Positions 1-8,263 of a DNA stretch of 64,000 nt are shown in pieces. Source of the DNA: Streptomyces europaeiscabiei (GTDB lineage Bacteria > Actinomycetota > Actinomycetes > Streptomycetales > Streptomycetaceae); the NCBI RefSeq assembly GCF_036346855.1, contig NZ_CP107841.1, forward strand, positions 2,360,001-2,424,000, in the 5' to 3' direction. The first letter of the stretch is position 1, and every line of letters starts with the position of its first letter. A model generated the notes under the pieces. The model ran no database searches. It was not told the origin of the DNA and worked only from the letters and a program-made list of their open reading frames with translations. The position numbers and the translations under genes are program-made.

Positions 1-327
1 ATCCAGCTGGGCTTCCGCTTCAAGAACGCGGACCTGGAGCGCGGTCACATCCGGGGTACGCGGCAGAAGCTGCCGTTCTACCAGGAGATCGAGTTCTACC
101 CGCCGCAGCAGTACCACGGCCTGAACCAGGTCGAGTTGAGCTTCGTCGCCGACGACCGCGAGATGGACGTCGTGCTGGAGATGGACAAGAAGCCGGGGCT
201 GTTCAGCGAGGGCAGCGACTCGTTCCGTTCGTTCAGGGTGGGGCTGCACGACTACCAGAGCACGGACTGGGCCGCGTACCTGAACCAGTGGCTGTCGGAG
301 GTCGGCAGCAAGCGCAGCTGGTTCTAG
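1..327 (+). CDS. Spo0M-family sporulation protein, C-terminal part
   Basis: The reading frame is open from base 1 and stops at 325-327, so only the last 108 residues are present. They include the YPPQQYHG and [13 protein letters not shown] stretches and a final tryptophan-rich helix that I associate with Spo0M (SpoOM) proteins, which have an arrestin-like beta-sandwich. Spo0M influences sporulation in Bacillus; its partner in Streptomyces is not known to me. In Streptomyces this gene lies just before the PEBP gene, as here. The assignment rests on memory of the family, and the missing N-terminus cannot be checked. Confidence 0.8.
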   Translation: MQLGFRFKNADLERGHIRGTRQKLPFYQEIEFYPPQQYHGLNQVELSFVADDREMDVVLEMDKKPGLFSEGSDSFRSFRVGLHDYQSTDWAAYLNQWLSEVGSKRSWF

Positions 328-379
328 GCTCGACGTATCTGGAACCACACCTACCCCGGATCCATCAGGAGGTACCGAG

Positions 380-916
380 GTGACCGAGCCGAAGAGGCCG
401 CCGCTCCCCCACGATTTCCACCCGGCCGTGCCGTCCTTCACGGTCACGAGCGAGGACGTCGAGGCGGGTGCGACGCTCAAGGACGCTCAGGTCCACGCGG
501 AGGGGAACACCTCGCCGCAGCTGCGCTGGGAGGGCTTCCCGCCGGAGACCAGGAGTTTCGCCGTGACCTGCTACGACCCGGACGCCCCCACGGGCAGCGG
601 GTTCTGGCACTGGGTCGTGTTCGACATCCCGGCGTCGGTGACGGAGCTGCCGACGGGCGCGGGCACGGGGAAGTTCGAGGGGCTGCCCGAGGGCGCCGTC
701 CAGGTGCGCAACGACTACGGGACGAAGGACTTCGGTGGGGCCGCGCCGCCGCCCGGGGATCCGGCGCACCGGTATGTGTTCACGGTGTACGCCGTGGATG
801 AGGAAAAGCTCGGCCCGGATGCGGATGTTTCGCCCGCCGTGGTCGGTTTCAACCTGCGCTTCCACACCCTGGCGCGCGCTCAACTCGTCGCCGAGTACGC
901 CGCCGTGGCGGAATAG
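380..916 (+). CDS. YbhB/YbcL-type phosphatidylethanolamine-binding-like (PEBP) protein
   Basis: A 178-residue protein, the usual length for bacterial PEBP/RKIP-like proteins. The family anion-pocket motif DPDAP is at residues 66-70, followed by the HWVVFDIP strand, and the later [10 protein letters not shown] strand supplies the second conserved block. There is no signal peptide, so it is probably cytosolic. The GTG start at 380 follows GGAGGT. The family binds phosphorylated or lipid head groups, but the natural ligand in actinomycetes is unknown. It is transcribed alone and followed by a strong terminator at 945-990. Confidence 0.88.
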   Translation: MTEPKRPPLPHDFHPAVPSFTVTSEDVEAGATLKDAQVHAEGNTSPQLRWEGFPPETRSFAVTCYDPDAPTGSGFWHWVVFDIPASVTELPTGAGTGKFEGLPEGAVQVRNDYGTKDFGGAAPPPGDPAHRYVFTVYAVDEEKLGPDADVSPAVVGFNLRFHTLARAQLVAEYAAVAE

Positions 917-944
917 TAACGAAGCCGGACGTTCATAGAACGTT

Positions 945-990
945 TGCCCGTCTCTGGTCTTGGAAGTGATCAGAGACGGGCATTTTTTAT
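945..990 (+). terminator. Intrinsic terminator after the PEBP gene
   Basis: A perfect 12-bp stem (TGCCCGTCTCTG, 945-956, with CAGAGACGGGCA, 971-982), a 14-nt loop and a TTTTTT run at 983-988. This is one of the few classical U-tailed terminators in the window, and it sits 28 nt after the PEBP stop. Confidence 0.85.
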
Positions 991-1070
991 TGCGTTGTCC
1001 ATCTCGGCGTGCCCGGCCAGAGTTGATCCAAGCCCGCCGGGGGGTGGGCTGGCACAGGAGGTGGGCTGGG

Positions 1071-1577
1071 ATGCGGGACACGCTGGTACTGAACGCGAGC
1101 TTCGAGCCGCTGTCGACGGTGACGCTCAACCGAGCCGTCGTTCTGGTGCTGCAGGACAAGGCCGTCGTCGAGCAGACCCACCCCGAACTGCGCATGCGCG
1201 GGGCCGTGGTCGACATACCGGCGCCCCGGGTGATCAGGCTGTGCAGGTATGTGCGGGTGCCGTTCCGAAGACAAGCGCCGTGGTCAAGGCGGGGTGTCCT
1301 GGTACGGGACAGGCACAGGTGCGCGTACTGCGGCAGGCGGGCGACGACGGTCGACCATGTGGTGCCAAGGTCGCGGGGCGGTGGTGACACCTGGCTGAAC
1401 ACGGTCGCGTCGTGCGCCGAGGACAATCACCGCAAGGCCGACCGGACTCCGGAGCAGGCGGGTATGCCGCTGCTGCGGCAGCCCTTCGAGCCTACGCCGG
1501 CGGACGCGATGCTGCTGTCTCTGGGGCACGATGACTTCGACGCGCTGCCGGCCTGGCTCTCGCAGGGGGCCGCGTAA
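1071..1577 (+). CDS. HNH endonuclease family protein
   Basis: The start chosen is ATG 1071, preceded by AGGAGG at 1056-1061; the frame is open further upstream but without a better site. The 168-residue product begins with the MRDTLVLNASFEPL block typical of this actinobacterial HNH group. It carries CAYCG, then VDHVVPRSRGG (the catalytic HNH histidine), then DNHRKADRTPEQ. The second zinc knuckle, usually CxxC, reads CAED here, so its second cysteine is Asp. It is probably a cytosolic nicking or restriction-like nuclease of unknown target. It is monocistronic. Confidence 0.85.
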   Translation: MRDTLVLNASFEPLSTVTLNRAVVLVLQDKAVVEQTHPELRMRGAVVDIPAPRVIRLCRYVRVPFRRQAPWSRRGVLVRDRHRCAYCGRRATTVDHVVPRSRGGGDTWLNTVASCAEDNHRKADRTPEQAGMPLLRQPFEPTPADAMLLSLGHDDFDALPAWLSQGAA

Positions 1578-1618
1578 CGGCGTTGGGGTTGCTGTGATGC
1601 GCGGACTGCGGGTGCGTT

Positions 1619-1652
1619 GTGGCTGATCGCGCAGTTCCCCGCGCCCCTGAAG
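1619..1652 (+). repeat. Dispersed Streptomyces intergenic repeat, family 1
   Basis: Contains CGCAGTTCCCCGCGCCCCTG, a very common intergenic word in Streptomyces genomes. Related copies in this window are at 5366-5402 (inverted), 28605-28626 and 49443-49486. It sits between the convergent HNH and SPFH genes, next to a terminator hairpin. Confidence 0.7.
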
Positions 1653-1657
1653 ACGTC

Positions 1658-1688
1658 TGGGCCCGCCCTTCTTGCGAAGGCGGGCCCA
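1658..1688. terminator. Bidirectional terminator between HNH and SPFH genes
   Basis: Inverted repeat TGGGCCCGC-C-CTTC / GAAG-GCGGGCCCA with a TTGC loop and a one-base bulge. It lies between two convergent genes, so it can serve both. There is no long T run, as is usual for Streptomyces terminators. Confidence 0.65.
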
Positions 1689-1699
1689 TTGTCGTGTGC

Positions 1700-2650
1700 T
1701 CAGTCGATGGCCGGCTTCTCACGGCGCTCGCTGTTGCCGTCGGCGGGCCTGGGCACCGACGGGCCGCCGCCGCCGAAGTTGCCGAAGTTGCCCATGGCGC
1801 CGGAGAGGCCCTTGAGGGCGTCGCCGATTTCGCTGGGGACGATCCAGAGCTTGTTGGCGTCGCCCTCGGCGATCTTCGGGAGCATCTGGAGGTACTGGTA
1901 GGAGAGGAGCTTCTGGTCCGGGTCGCCGGCGTGGATGGCCTCGAAGACCGTACGGACGGCCTGGGCCTCACCCTCGGCGCGCAGGGCGGCGGCCTTGGCC
2001 TCACCCTCGGCGCGCAGGATCTGGGACTGCTTCTCGCCCTCGGCGGTGAGGATGGCCGCCTGGCGCGTACCTTCGGCGGTGAGGATCGCGGCGCGCTTGT
2101 CACGGTCGGCGCGCATCTGCTTCTCCATCGAGTCCTGGATGGAGGTGGGCGGCTCGATCGCCTTCAGCTCGACGCGGTTGACGCGGATGCCCCACTTGCC
2201 GGTGGCCTCGTCGAGGACGCCGCGCAGGGCCGCGTTGATCTCCTCGCGGGAGGTCAGGGTCCGCTCCAGGTCCATGCCACCGATGATGTTGCGGAGCGTG
2301 GTGACGGTGAGCTGCTCGATGGCCTGGATGTAGCTGGCGACCTCGTAGGTGGCGGCGCGGGCGTCGGTCACCTGGTAGTAGATGACCGTGTCGATGTTCA
2401 CGACCAGGTTGTCCTGGGTGATCACCGGCTGGGGTGGGAACGGCACGACCTGTTCACGCAGGTCGATGCGGTTGCGGATGGAGTCGATGAACGGGACCAC
2501 GATGTTGAGGCCCGCGTTGAGTGTGCGCGTGTAGCGGCCGAACCGCTCGACGATCGCGGCGCTTGCCTGTGGAATCACCTGGATGGTCTTGATCAGGGCG
2601 ATGAAGACCAACACCACCAGAATGATCAGGACGATGATGATCGGTTCCAT
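1700..2650 (-). CDS. SPFH/band 7 (stomatin-like) membrane protein
   Basis: A 316-residue protein. One N-terminal membrane helix (about residues 4-22) is followed by an SPFH domain (about 25-200) starting VERFGRYTRTLNAG, then a helical stalk built from repeated AEG units (about 200-255), and a Gly/Phe-rich tail. This matches bacterial QmcA/stomatin proteins, which form large oligomeric cages in lipid microdomains. The NfeD-type gene lies upstream on the same strand (start 3250, gap 159 nt), the usual SPFH-NfeD partnership. Start ATG 2650. Confidence 0.9.
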   Translation of the reverse strand: MEPIIIVLIILVVLVFIALIKTIQVIPQASAAIVERFGRYTRTLNAGLNIVVPFIDSIRNRIDLREQVVPFPPQPVITQDNLVVNIDTVIYYQVTDARAATYEVASYIQAIEQLTVTTLRNIIGGMDLERTLTSREEINAALRGVLDEATGKWGIRVNRVELKAIEPPTSIQDSMEKQMRADRDKRAAILTAEGTRQAAILTAEGEKQSQILRAEGEAKAAALRAEGEAQAVRTVFEAIHAGDPDQKLLSYQYLQMLPKIAEGDANKLWIVPSEIGDALKGLSGAMGNFGNFGGGGPSVPRPADGNSERREKPAID

Positions 2651-2809
2651 CGTTTGCTCCCCGTGCCCTTCTCTGCCGTGGCGCTTCCTGAAGATCTTAT
2701 GCCTGTCGGGACTGTTGAAGATCTTGCTGGTCGAGTCTGGCAGAACACCGCCTGCCAGGTGGGTCGTTCAGGTCATAGCGTCATCGCGTCGTGACCACGT
2801 CGTGCGAGG

Positions 2810-3250
2810 TCACATGACGATCGCCGTGGCTCCCTCGATCTCCACGACGTCCACTTCCTGACCCACCTCGAAGGCCTGGCCGGTGTCGAGCGCGCGGGCG
2901 GACCAGACTTCGCCGGCCAGTTTGATACGACCGCCCGAGCCGTCGACCCGTTCCAGGACGACGGCGTGTCTGCCCTTCAACGCGTCGATTCCGGTCGCGA
3001 GTTGGGGCCGTTGGGATCTGTGCCGGGCCGCGATGGGCCGGACGACGGCGAGGAGCGCGACGGAGACGACCGCGAAGACGATGACCTGGAGTACGACTCC
3101 GCCTCCCAGCCCCGCGGTCACGGCGCCTGCGACGGCGCCCAGGGCGAGCATTCCCAACTCGGGCATCGCGGTCACCACCAGGGCGATCCCGAGCCCGGTC
3201 GCGCCGATCAGCCACCACACCCATGCGTCGATGCTGTCCACATCGGCCAT
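2810..3250 (-). CDS. NfeD-like membrane protein
   Basis: 146 residues from ATG 3250; an in-frame start further upstream adds a basic, non-conserved extension and was rejected. Two or three hydrophobic segments (about residues 10-75) are followed by a C-terminal OB-fold domain with the family pattern GRHAVVLERVDGSGGRIKLAGEVWSARA. NfeD proteins partner SPFH proteins in membrane microdomains, and the SPFH gene follows directly on this strand, so the two are likely co-transcribed. This is the short NfeD form without the ClpP-like protease domain. Confidence 0.85.
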   Translation of the reverse strand: MADVDSIDAWVWWLIGATGLGIALVVTAMPELGMLALGAVAGAVTAGLGGGVVLQVIVFAVVSVALLAVVRPIAARHRSQRPQLATGIDALKGRHAVVLERVDGSGGRIKLAGEVWSARALDTGQAFEVGQEVDVVEIEGATAIVM

Positions 3251-3386
3251 GGTAGAACCGCGATCGGGCCGCCGAACAGGGCGCACGGTCAAAGATCGCG
3301 TACTGAAAGCTCCCAAGTCGGGTGCTCCTGGGCCCTGTTGTTGTCCCGGGGCGCCCGACCGGCGGGATATCGGGAGAAGTTGGAGG

Positions 3387-4178
3387 TCAGTTGAGCGGCA
3401 GGCCGTGGGCGGTCCAGCGCTCGCCGAGCTGATCGACGACGAGCGGGAGGCCGAAGCAGAGGGAGAGGTTGCGGGAGGTGAGCTCCAGCTCCAGCGGGCC
3501 CGCGGCGAGGACCTTGCCCTGGCGGATCATCAGGACGTGGGTGAAGCCCGGGGGGATCTCCTCGACATGGTGCGTGACCATGATCATGGAGGGGGCGATC
3601 GGGTCGCGGGCCAGGCGGCCGAGACGGCGTACGAGGTCCTCGCGGCCGCCGAGGTCCAGTCCGGCGGCGGGCTCGTCGAGGAGCAGCAGCTCGGGGTCGG
3701 CCATCAGGGCGCGCGCGATGAGGGTGCGCTTGCGCTCGCCCTCGGAGAGGGTGCCGAACTTGCGGTCGACGAAGTCGGTCATGCCGAGGCGGTCGAGGAA
3801 GGCGCGGGCGCGCAGCTCGTCGACCTCCTCGTAGTCCTCGTTCCAGGTGGCGGTCATGCCGTACGCGGCGGTCAGCACGGTCTGCAGGACGGTCTGGCGC
3901 CTGGGGAGCTTCTCCGCCATGGCGATGCCGGCCATGCCGATGCGGGGGCGCAGCTCGAAGACGTCGACCTTGCCGAGGGTGTCGCCGAGGATCGTGGCGG
4001 TGCCCTTGCTGGGGTAGAGGTAGCTGGACGCGATGTTGAGGAGGGTGGTCTTGCCCGCGCCGTTGGGGCCGAGGATGGCCCAGCGCTCGCCCTCCTTGAC
4101 CGACCAGGAGACCTGGTCCACCAGAGCCCGGCCCTCGCGGACCACGGATACGTCCTCCAGCTCCAGAACATCGCTCAT
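3387..4178 (-). CDS. ABC transporter ATP-binding protein, YlmA type
   Basis: A single 263-residue ATPase domain with Walker A GPNGAGKT (residues 37-44), signature LSEGERKR (about 143), Walker B LLLLDEPAAGLDL (about 165) and a switch histidine in MIMVTHHVEE. No permease gene is adjacent, which is normal for this YlmA/ModF-like group; the partner or role is unknown. Start ATG 4178. It is divergent from the hypothetical gene at 4329, with about 150 bp between them. Confidence 0.85.
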   Translation of the reverse strand: MSDVLELEDVSVVREGRALVDQVSWSVKEGERWAILGPNGAGKTTLLNIASSYLYPSKGTATILGDTLGKVDVFELRPRIGMAGIAMAEKLPRRQTVLQTVLTAAYGMTATWNEDYEEVDELRARAFLDRLGMTDFVDRKFGTLSEGERKRTLIARALMADPELLLLDEPAAGLDLGGREDLVRRLGRLARDPIAPSMIMVTHHVEEIPPGFTHVLMIRQGKVLAAGPLELELTSRNLSLCFGLPLVVDQLGERWTAHGLPLN

Positions 4179-4316
4179 GAGCGCGCTGTCTCCCCTTGCA
4201 GTGTCGGCCTGTCTCGGCTGGCGCGTACGCCTGTGGTCGGAGCCACCGCCGGATGGGCGCAGCCCTCAGGGAAATCTACGCCACCGGTCGGGCCGTCCAT
4301 CCCCTCGGTCGGTCCT

Positions 4317-4322
4317 TAGGGT
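4317..4322 (+). promoter_or_regulatory. -10 hexamer of a probable leaderless promoter
   Basis: TAGGGT, 6 nt before the ATG at 4329. There is no Shine-Dalgarno in between, so transcription probably begins at or next to the start codon. Confidence 0.6.
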
Positions 4323-4328
4323 GGGGGC

Positions 4329-5114
4329 ATGCTCTCGGAACCACGCTCAGGGCGCCTCGCCCCATGGGGTAATGCCCTTCTTGCCGGACTTGTCTCTCCG
4401 GATGACGCGGTGCTCGCGATCGTCGGGACGGACTCGGTGCACCGGGTGGAGGGGTTGCCCGGCGAGTCGGGGCCGGTCGGACTGACGCTCGCGCTGGGGC
4501 GGTTGCGGGCGCTCGGGGTGACCGGGCTGCGGGTCGCGCTGCCCGCGGCGGGGCATCCGCTGGGGCTGAGCGGGCCGCCGGAGTTCAACAAGCGGGCGCT
4601 GGAGGCGGAGGAGGCGGTCGTCTGCCACGGGGGTGCGCTGGGGCTGGTGCCGGAGGTGTACTCGGTGGGGCCCGCCGGGGACGAGCATGTGGAGGTCGTC
4701 TGGCACTGCCTGGAGGTGCGGGAGGCTCCGCCCGCCGATGTGCCGTCCCTCGGGGAGGCCGAGCGGGAGTTGGCCGAGGCGTTGCGGGATGCCACCGCGG
4801 TGTTGTCGCGGCTGGACATCGCGGCGTCCGGGCCGGTGGCCGAGGCGGCGATCGACGCGTACCGGGCGCGGGCCGAGCGAGGGCGCGAGGTGCTGGCGCC
4901 CGGGTATCCGCCGCGTGCAGTACGGGTGCTGGAGCTGGCGCAGCGGGTGGGGTTGCTGGTCTCCGTGGCGTTCGAGAACGGCCACGGTGGCGCCGTGAGC
5001 GCCTCCGAGATGGCCTCCCGGACCGCCGCGCTGCGTCCGGTCGAGCGGACGGCTCGGCGGGCGCAGGTGGCGGCGTACAACGCGTTCGTGGAGGAACGGG
5101 AGCGGGGGCGCTAG
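4329..5114 (+). CDS. Conserved hypothetical protein
   Basis: 261 residues with no domain I can name. The protein is soluble, with no signal or membrane segment. The N-terminal half is Gly/Leu-rich alpha/beta-like, with IVGTDSVHRVEG, LRALGVTGLRVALPAAG and HPLGLSGPPEFN; the C-terminal half is helical, containing VERTARRAQVAAYNAFVE. I recall a conserved gene at this place in streptomycetes, between the ABC ATPase and chpE. The ATG at 4329 has a -10 hexamer just 6 nt upstream, so it is probably translated from a leaderless mRNA. Confidence 0.75.
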   Translation: MLSEPRSGRLAPWGNALLAGLVSPDDAVLAIVGTDSVHRVEGLPGESGPVGLTLALGRLRALGVTGLRVALPAAGHPLGLSGPPEFNKRALEAEEAVVCHGGALGLVPEVYSVGPAGDEHVEVVWHCLEVREAPPADVPSLGEAERELAEALRDATAVLSRLDIAASGPVAEAAIDAYRARAERGREVLAPGYPPRAVRVLELAQRVGLLVSVAFENGHGGAVSASEMASRTAALRPVERTARRAQVAAYNAFVEERERGR

Positions 5115-5160
5115 CCGACCGGGGGTGCACTGCCCTCTTCCGGTGCGCTGTCGCCCGGCG

Positions 5161-5200
5161 GCTGCGCTGGACGCCTGGCGGCTGCGCTGGACGCCTGGCG
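5161..5200 (+). repeat. Perfect 20-bp tandem duplication
   Basis: GCTGCGCTGGACGCCTGGCG occurs twice head to tail. Part of the word (CGCCTGGCGGCTG) also precedes the family 2 repeat near 43210, so the unit looks like the edge of that dispersed element. Confidence 0.85.
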
Positions 5201-5204
5201 GTGT

Positions 5205-5292
5205 GCCGCCCCGGCGGCCGGGCCCGGGAGAGCGGGGTTTCGCTCACCGGCGCCTGCCGGGTGCCGCCGCGCCCACCCGTGCCGCCCCAGCG
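5205..5292 (+). repeat. Dispersed Streptomyces intergenic repeat, family 2
   Basis: Shares GGGTTTCGCTCACCGGCG, then a GCCGGGTGCCGC block and CCCACCCGTGCCGCCCCAGCG with copies at 43231-43313 (same orientation) and 49516-49592 (inverted). All three copies are intergenic. Confidence 0.75.
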
Positions 5293-5365
5293 ACAGGACT
5301 GCCCGCAGCCAGGACCTCCGGTGGCACGGCCGCCCGCGGCTGGGCACGACGGAGGGCGGCGAACG

Positions 5366-5402
5366 GGCGCAGCCCTTTCAGGGGCGCGGGGAAACCCGTG
5401 CG
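5366..5402 (-). repeat. Dispersed intergenic repeat, family 1, inverted copy
   Basis: Contains TTTCAGGGGCGCGGGGAA, the complement of the family 1 core seen at 1619-1652. It can pair with itself only weakly. No gene is disrupted. Confidence 0.6.
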
Positions 5403-5542
5403 ATCGGCCACCTACGAGCCGCAGTCGCCGAACGCACCGCAGCCCCGAGCCATCAGGCGCTCCGGCACTGCCGCCGCCGCACGGCCGAGGGCTACACGAA
5501 CCCGGAAGGCTCGCGGGGCCCTCGATCACAGCGCGGCGCGGC

Positions 5543-5788
5543 TCAGTGGTCGGCCGTGCTGTTGCCGCATGTGGGGTTGGGTGCCGCGACAAGATTGCCG
5601 CTGAGGCCCGTGACCCTGAAGGGGTCGTCGACGGGGTCCTGGACGTGGAGGCCGGAGGCGGCGCCCGGGGAGCCCACGGCCTCGCTGTCCGGCGATAACT
5701 GACGAGTCGGCGACGGCGGCACCGGACGAGGCCTCTGCGGCGAGACCGGCGGCACTGAAGGTCGGGGCGCCTTCTCGGCGAGGTTCAT
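5543..5788 (-). pseudogene. Frameshifted short-chaplin-like gene
   Basis: ATG 5788 has a strong GGGAGGAG site and opens an 81-codon frame, almost the length of neighbouring chpE. Residues 35-81 align with the chaplin domain (AVGSPGAASG, then NPTCGNSTADH), but the N-terminus is Pro-rich and has no signal peptide. Reading the same DNA one base out of frame restores a signal-like segment, APTFSAAGLAAEASSGAAVA followed by DSS, a typical cleavage region. So two compensating frameshifts seem to flank the signal sequence. Only one cysteine remains. Either it is a decaying chaplin paralogue or two sequencing indels hide a normal gene. Confidence 0.7.
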
Positions 5789-6008
5789 GAGTTGCGCTCC
5801 TCCCGCGTCGTGCGTGTCCGACCCGCCCGCGGGCCGTGCGCTGATCAACGCCGGGCGGGGACGCGCTGGCACCAACGAGGGGCGGGAACTGCTCGTTCGC
5901 GCATCGGGCGGTGGAACGACGACACGGGGAACTGGAGAGGCGAGAGCCTGACCGGCCTCCCAGGAGCGCCTGGAAGGCCGGTGGTCACTGTGCTCCGGGG
6001 CGGGAACG

Positions 6009-6257
6009 TCAGTGGTTGACACCCAGGTTGCCGAAGGCCGGGTTCAGGATGCCGACGACGTTCACGCTGTTGCCGACCGCGTTCACGGGGATGTGGACCG
6101 GGGCCTGGATGACGTTGCCCGAGACGACGCCCGGCGAGCCGATGGCCTTGCCGTCGGCGTGCGCCCCACCGTCGGTGGCGGATGCCATGCCGGCACCGGC
6201 GGCGACGAGGCCACCGGCCACCATCGTGACAGCGGCGGCCTTCTTCAGGTTCTTCAC
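6009..6257 (-). CDS. chpE: Chaplin E
   Basis: 82 residues from GTG 6257 with AAGGAAGGG upstream. A signal peptide (VKNLKKAAAVTMVAGG to MASA) is followed by one chaplin domain, KAIGSPGVVSGNVIQ to NPAFGNLGVNH. The two cysteines found in other short chaplins are absent, which is characteristic of ChpE. Chaplins are secreted amyloid-forming surfactants that coat aerial hyphae and let them break surface tension. The gene faces the end of the two-component operon and precedes the damaged paralogue by about 220 bp on the same strand. Confidence 0.93.
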   Translation of the reverse strand: MKNLKKAAAVTMVAGGLVAAGAGMASATDGGAHADGKAIGSPGVVSGNVIQAPVHIPVNAVGNSVNVVGILNPAFGNLGVNH

Positions 6258-6414
6258 TTTAAGCCCTTCCTTGCGATCACTGCGGCGGTCGCACGCAGCA
6301 CGCACTGAAGAACGACGGGGATTCCCCGAGGATGCGCCATCCGGGGGACATACACCCGACAGTATGAATCTCAGCCCGGAGAGGAACCCTCCATGTTGCC
6401 GGACAATCCGCATG

Positions 6415-7056
6415 TCATCCGGCCACACCGTGGCGTACCGCCCAGAGCGCGGCCTGGGTGCGGTCCGCCAGGTCGAGCTTCATCAGGATGTTCGAGACAT
6501 GGGTCTTCACCGTCTTCTCGGAGAGGACCAGGGCGCGGGCGATCTCGCGGTTGGAGCGGCCGTCGGCTATCAGGCCGAGCACCTCGCGCTCCCGCTCGGT
6601 GAGTGAGCCGCCTCTCCCCTGGCCGGAGTTGGCCACCTCCTGGGACAGGAGCGCGTCGGCGACCTCCGGCTGGAGGAGGATGTGGCCGGCGTGCACCGAG
6701 CGGATGGCGCCGGCGAGGGCGTCGGGGTCCACGTCCTTGTAGACGTACCCGGCGGCGCCGGCACGCAGGGCCGGGACGACCGTGCGCTGCTCGGTGAAGC
6801 TGGTGACGATGAGCACACGCGCGGGGTTGGCGAGTTCGCGGAGCTTGCGCAGCGCGTCGACGCCGTCCATGCCCGGCATCTTGACGTCCATGAGGACGAC
6901 GTCGGGCCGGAGCTCCTCGGCGCGGGCGACACCTTCGGCGCCGTCGGCGGCCTCTCCCACGACCTCTATGTCGTCCTGAACCTCCAGGAAGGTGCGCAGG
7001 CCGCGTCGGACCACCTGGTGGTCGTCGACGAGGAGCACCTTGATTGCGTCAGCCAC
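6415..7056 (-). CDS. NarL/LuxR-family response regulator
   Basis: 213 residues: a receiver domain (1-120) with acidic pair D11-D12 and phospho-acceptor D57 (VVLMDVKMPGMDG), then a LuxR-type HTH (about 145-208) with LTEREREVLGLIADG and SEKTVKTHVSNILMKL. Its start overlaps the end of the histidine kinase gene by 8 nt, so the two are translationally coupled. It is a DNA-binding transcriptional regulator that presumably acts on its own operon or close neighbours; candidate sites lie at 8264-8320. Target genes are unknown. Confidence 0.95.
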   Translation of the reverse strand: MADAIKVLLVDDHQVVRRGLRTFLEVQDDIEVVGEAADGAEGVARAEELRPDVVLMDVKMPGMDGVDALRKLRELANPARVLIVTSFTEQRTVVPALRAGAAGYVYKDVDPDALAGAIRSVHAGHILLQPEVADALLSQEVANSGQGRGGSLTEREREVLGLIADGRSNREIARALVLSEKTVKTHVSNILMKLDLADRTQAALWAVRHGVAG

Positions 7057-8194
7057 CGGGGACCTCCATCTCGATCGTGGTGCCCTTTCCGGGCGCCGAT
7101 TCCACGGTCAGCCGGCCACCGACCCCGCTCGCCCGGTCACGCATGGAGACCAGGCCGAGGTGGCGTCCGGCGCGGCGTACACCCAGGGGGTCGAAGCCGG
7201 CGCCGTCGTCCGTGACCCGCAGGACGGCTCCGCCGCCGTGCCGGTCGAGGGTGACGTCGACCCGCTCGGCTCCCGAGTGGCGCAGGGCGTTGTGCAGGGC
7301 CTCCTGGGCGACGCGCAGCATGGCCTCCTCCTGGGCGGCGGGCAGTGCGCGGGCTCCGCGGCCGGAGAAGGTGACGCGGGCGCTGTGGGCGCGGTCCAGG
7401 ACGTGGACCTGGGTGCGCAGGGTGGCGACCAGACCGTCCTCGTCGAGCCCTGCGGGGCGCAGCTCGACGACGGCTGCGCGCAGCTCGTCGGCTGCCTCGG
7501 CGGCGAGGGCGGCCACCTGGTGCAGTTCGCCCTTGGCGCGGGAGGGGTCGCGGTCGACGAGGGCGGCGGCGGCCTGGGCGGTCAGGCGCAGGGAGAAGAG
7601 CTTCTGGCTGACCGCGTCGTGCAGTTCGTGGGCGAGCCGGGAGCGCTCCTCGGCGATGGTCAGCTCGCGGCTGCGTTCGTAGAGGCGGGCGTTGGTCAGG
7701 GCGATCGCGGCGTGCTGGGCGAGGATCGACAGCAGGTCCTCGTCCTCCTCGGTGAAGCCGAAGCCGCCCTCGGGCCCGGGGCAGCGCTTGTTGGCGAGGA
7801 AGAGGGCGCCGATGACCTCGTCGCCGTCGCGGATGGGCAGGCCCAGGAAGTCGACGAGGTCGGGGTGGGCGCTCGGCCAGCCCTCGAAGCGCGGGTCCTT
7901 GCGGACGTCGGCCAGGCGCTCCGGGGTGGCCTCGTGGAGCATCGCGGCGAGGATGCCGTGCTGGCGCGGGAGGGGGCCGATGGCCTTCCACTGGGCGTCG
8001 CTGACGCCGTCGACGACGAACTGGGCGAAGCCGCCGTGGTCGTCGGGGACGCCGAGCGCCGCGTACTCCGCGTCGAGCAGCTCGCGCGCGGAGGCGACGA
8101 TCGTCTTGAGGACGTCACGCACCTCCAGGTGCCTGCTCATGGCCAGCAGCGCGGAACTCACCGCGGCGAGACCGGACCGTGGACCTTGGCTCAT
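7049..8194 (-). CDS. GAF-domain sensor histidine kinase (HisKA_3/NarL type)
   Basis: 381 residues. A GAF domain spans about 20-165 (REARELLDAEYAALGV-type start, then PIRDGDEVIGALFLANK). The dimerisation helix has RSRLAHELHDAVSQKLFS with the phospho-accepting histidine near residue 195. The HATPase domain has DDGAGFDP and GLVSMRDRA. No membrane helix is seen, so it is a cytosolic sensor of a small ligand or redox state, in the style of DevS-like kinases. It is the first gene of the operon. The ATG 8194 start follows a promoter region with three CCTAGG dyads. Confidence 0.93.
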   Translation of the reverse strand: MSQGPRSGLAAVSSALLAMSRHLEVRDVLKTIVASARELLDAEYAALGVPDDHGGFAQFVVDGVSDAQWKAIGPLPRQHGILAAMLHEATPERLADVRKDPRFEGWPSAHPDLVDFLGLPIRDGDEVIGALFLANKRCPGPEGGFGFTEEDEDLLSILAQHAAIALTNARLYERSRELTIAEERSRLAHELHDAVSQKLFSLRLTAQAAAALVDRDPSRAKGELHQVAALAAEAADELRAAVVELRPAGLDEDGLVATLRTQVHVLDRAHSARVTFSGRGARALPAAQEEAMLRVAQEALHNALRHSGAERVDVTLDRHGGGAVLRVTDDGAGFDPLGVRRAGRHLGLVSMRDRASGVGGRLTVESAPGKGTTIEMEVPGG

Positions 8195-8263
8195 GACCTC
8201 ACCGTACCGGCGGGGTCCGACACCGCGGATCGGACCGCCGGAGGCCTCGTCCGGGCCGTCGGA

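Larger units (their letters stand above)
5115..5542. other. Gene-free region rich in repeats
   Basis: 428 bp between the hypothetical gene and the damaged chaplin gene. It holds a perfect 20-bp tandem duplication (5161-5180 and 5181-5200), a copy of dispersed repeat family 2 (about 5205-5292) and a copy of family 1 (5366-5402). I see no coding frame with credible protein features on either strand. Confidence 0.7.

Noticed and set aside
1619..2794. 391-codon ORF antisense to the SPFH gene
   Set aside because: Asp/Gly/Leu/Val-rich shadow; the SPFH frame has a membrane helix and coiled-coil with proper pattern.
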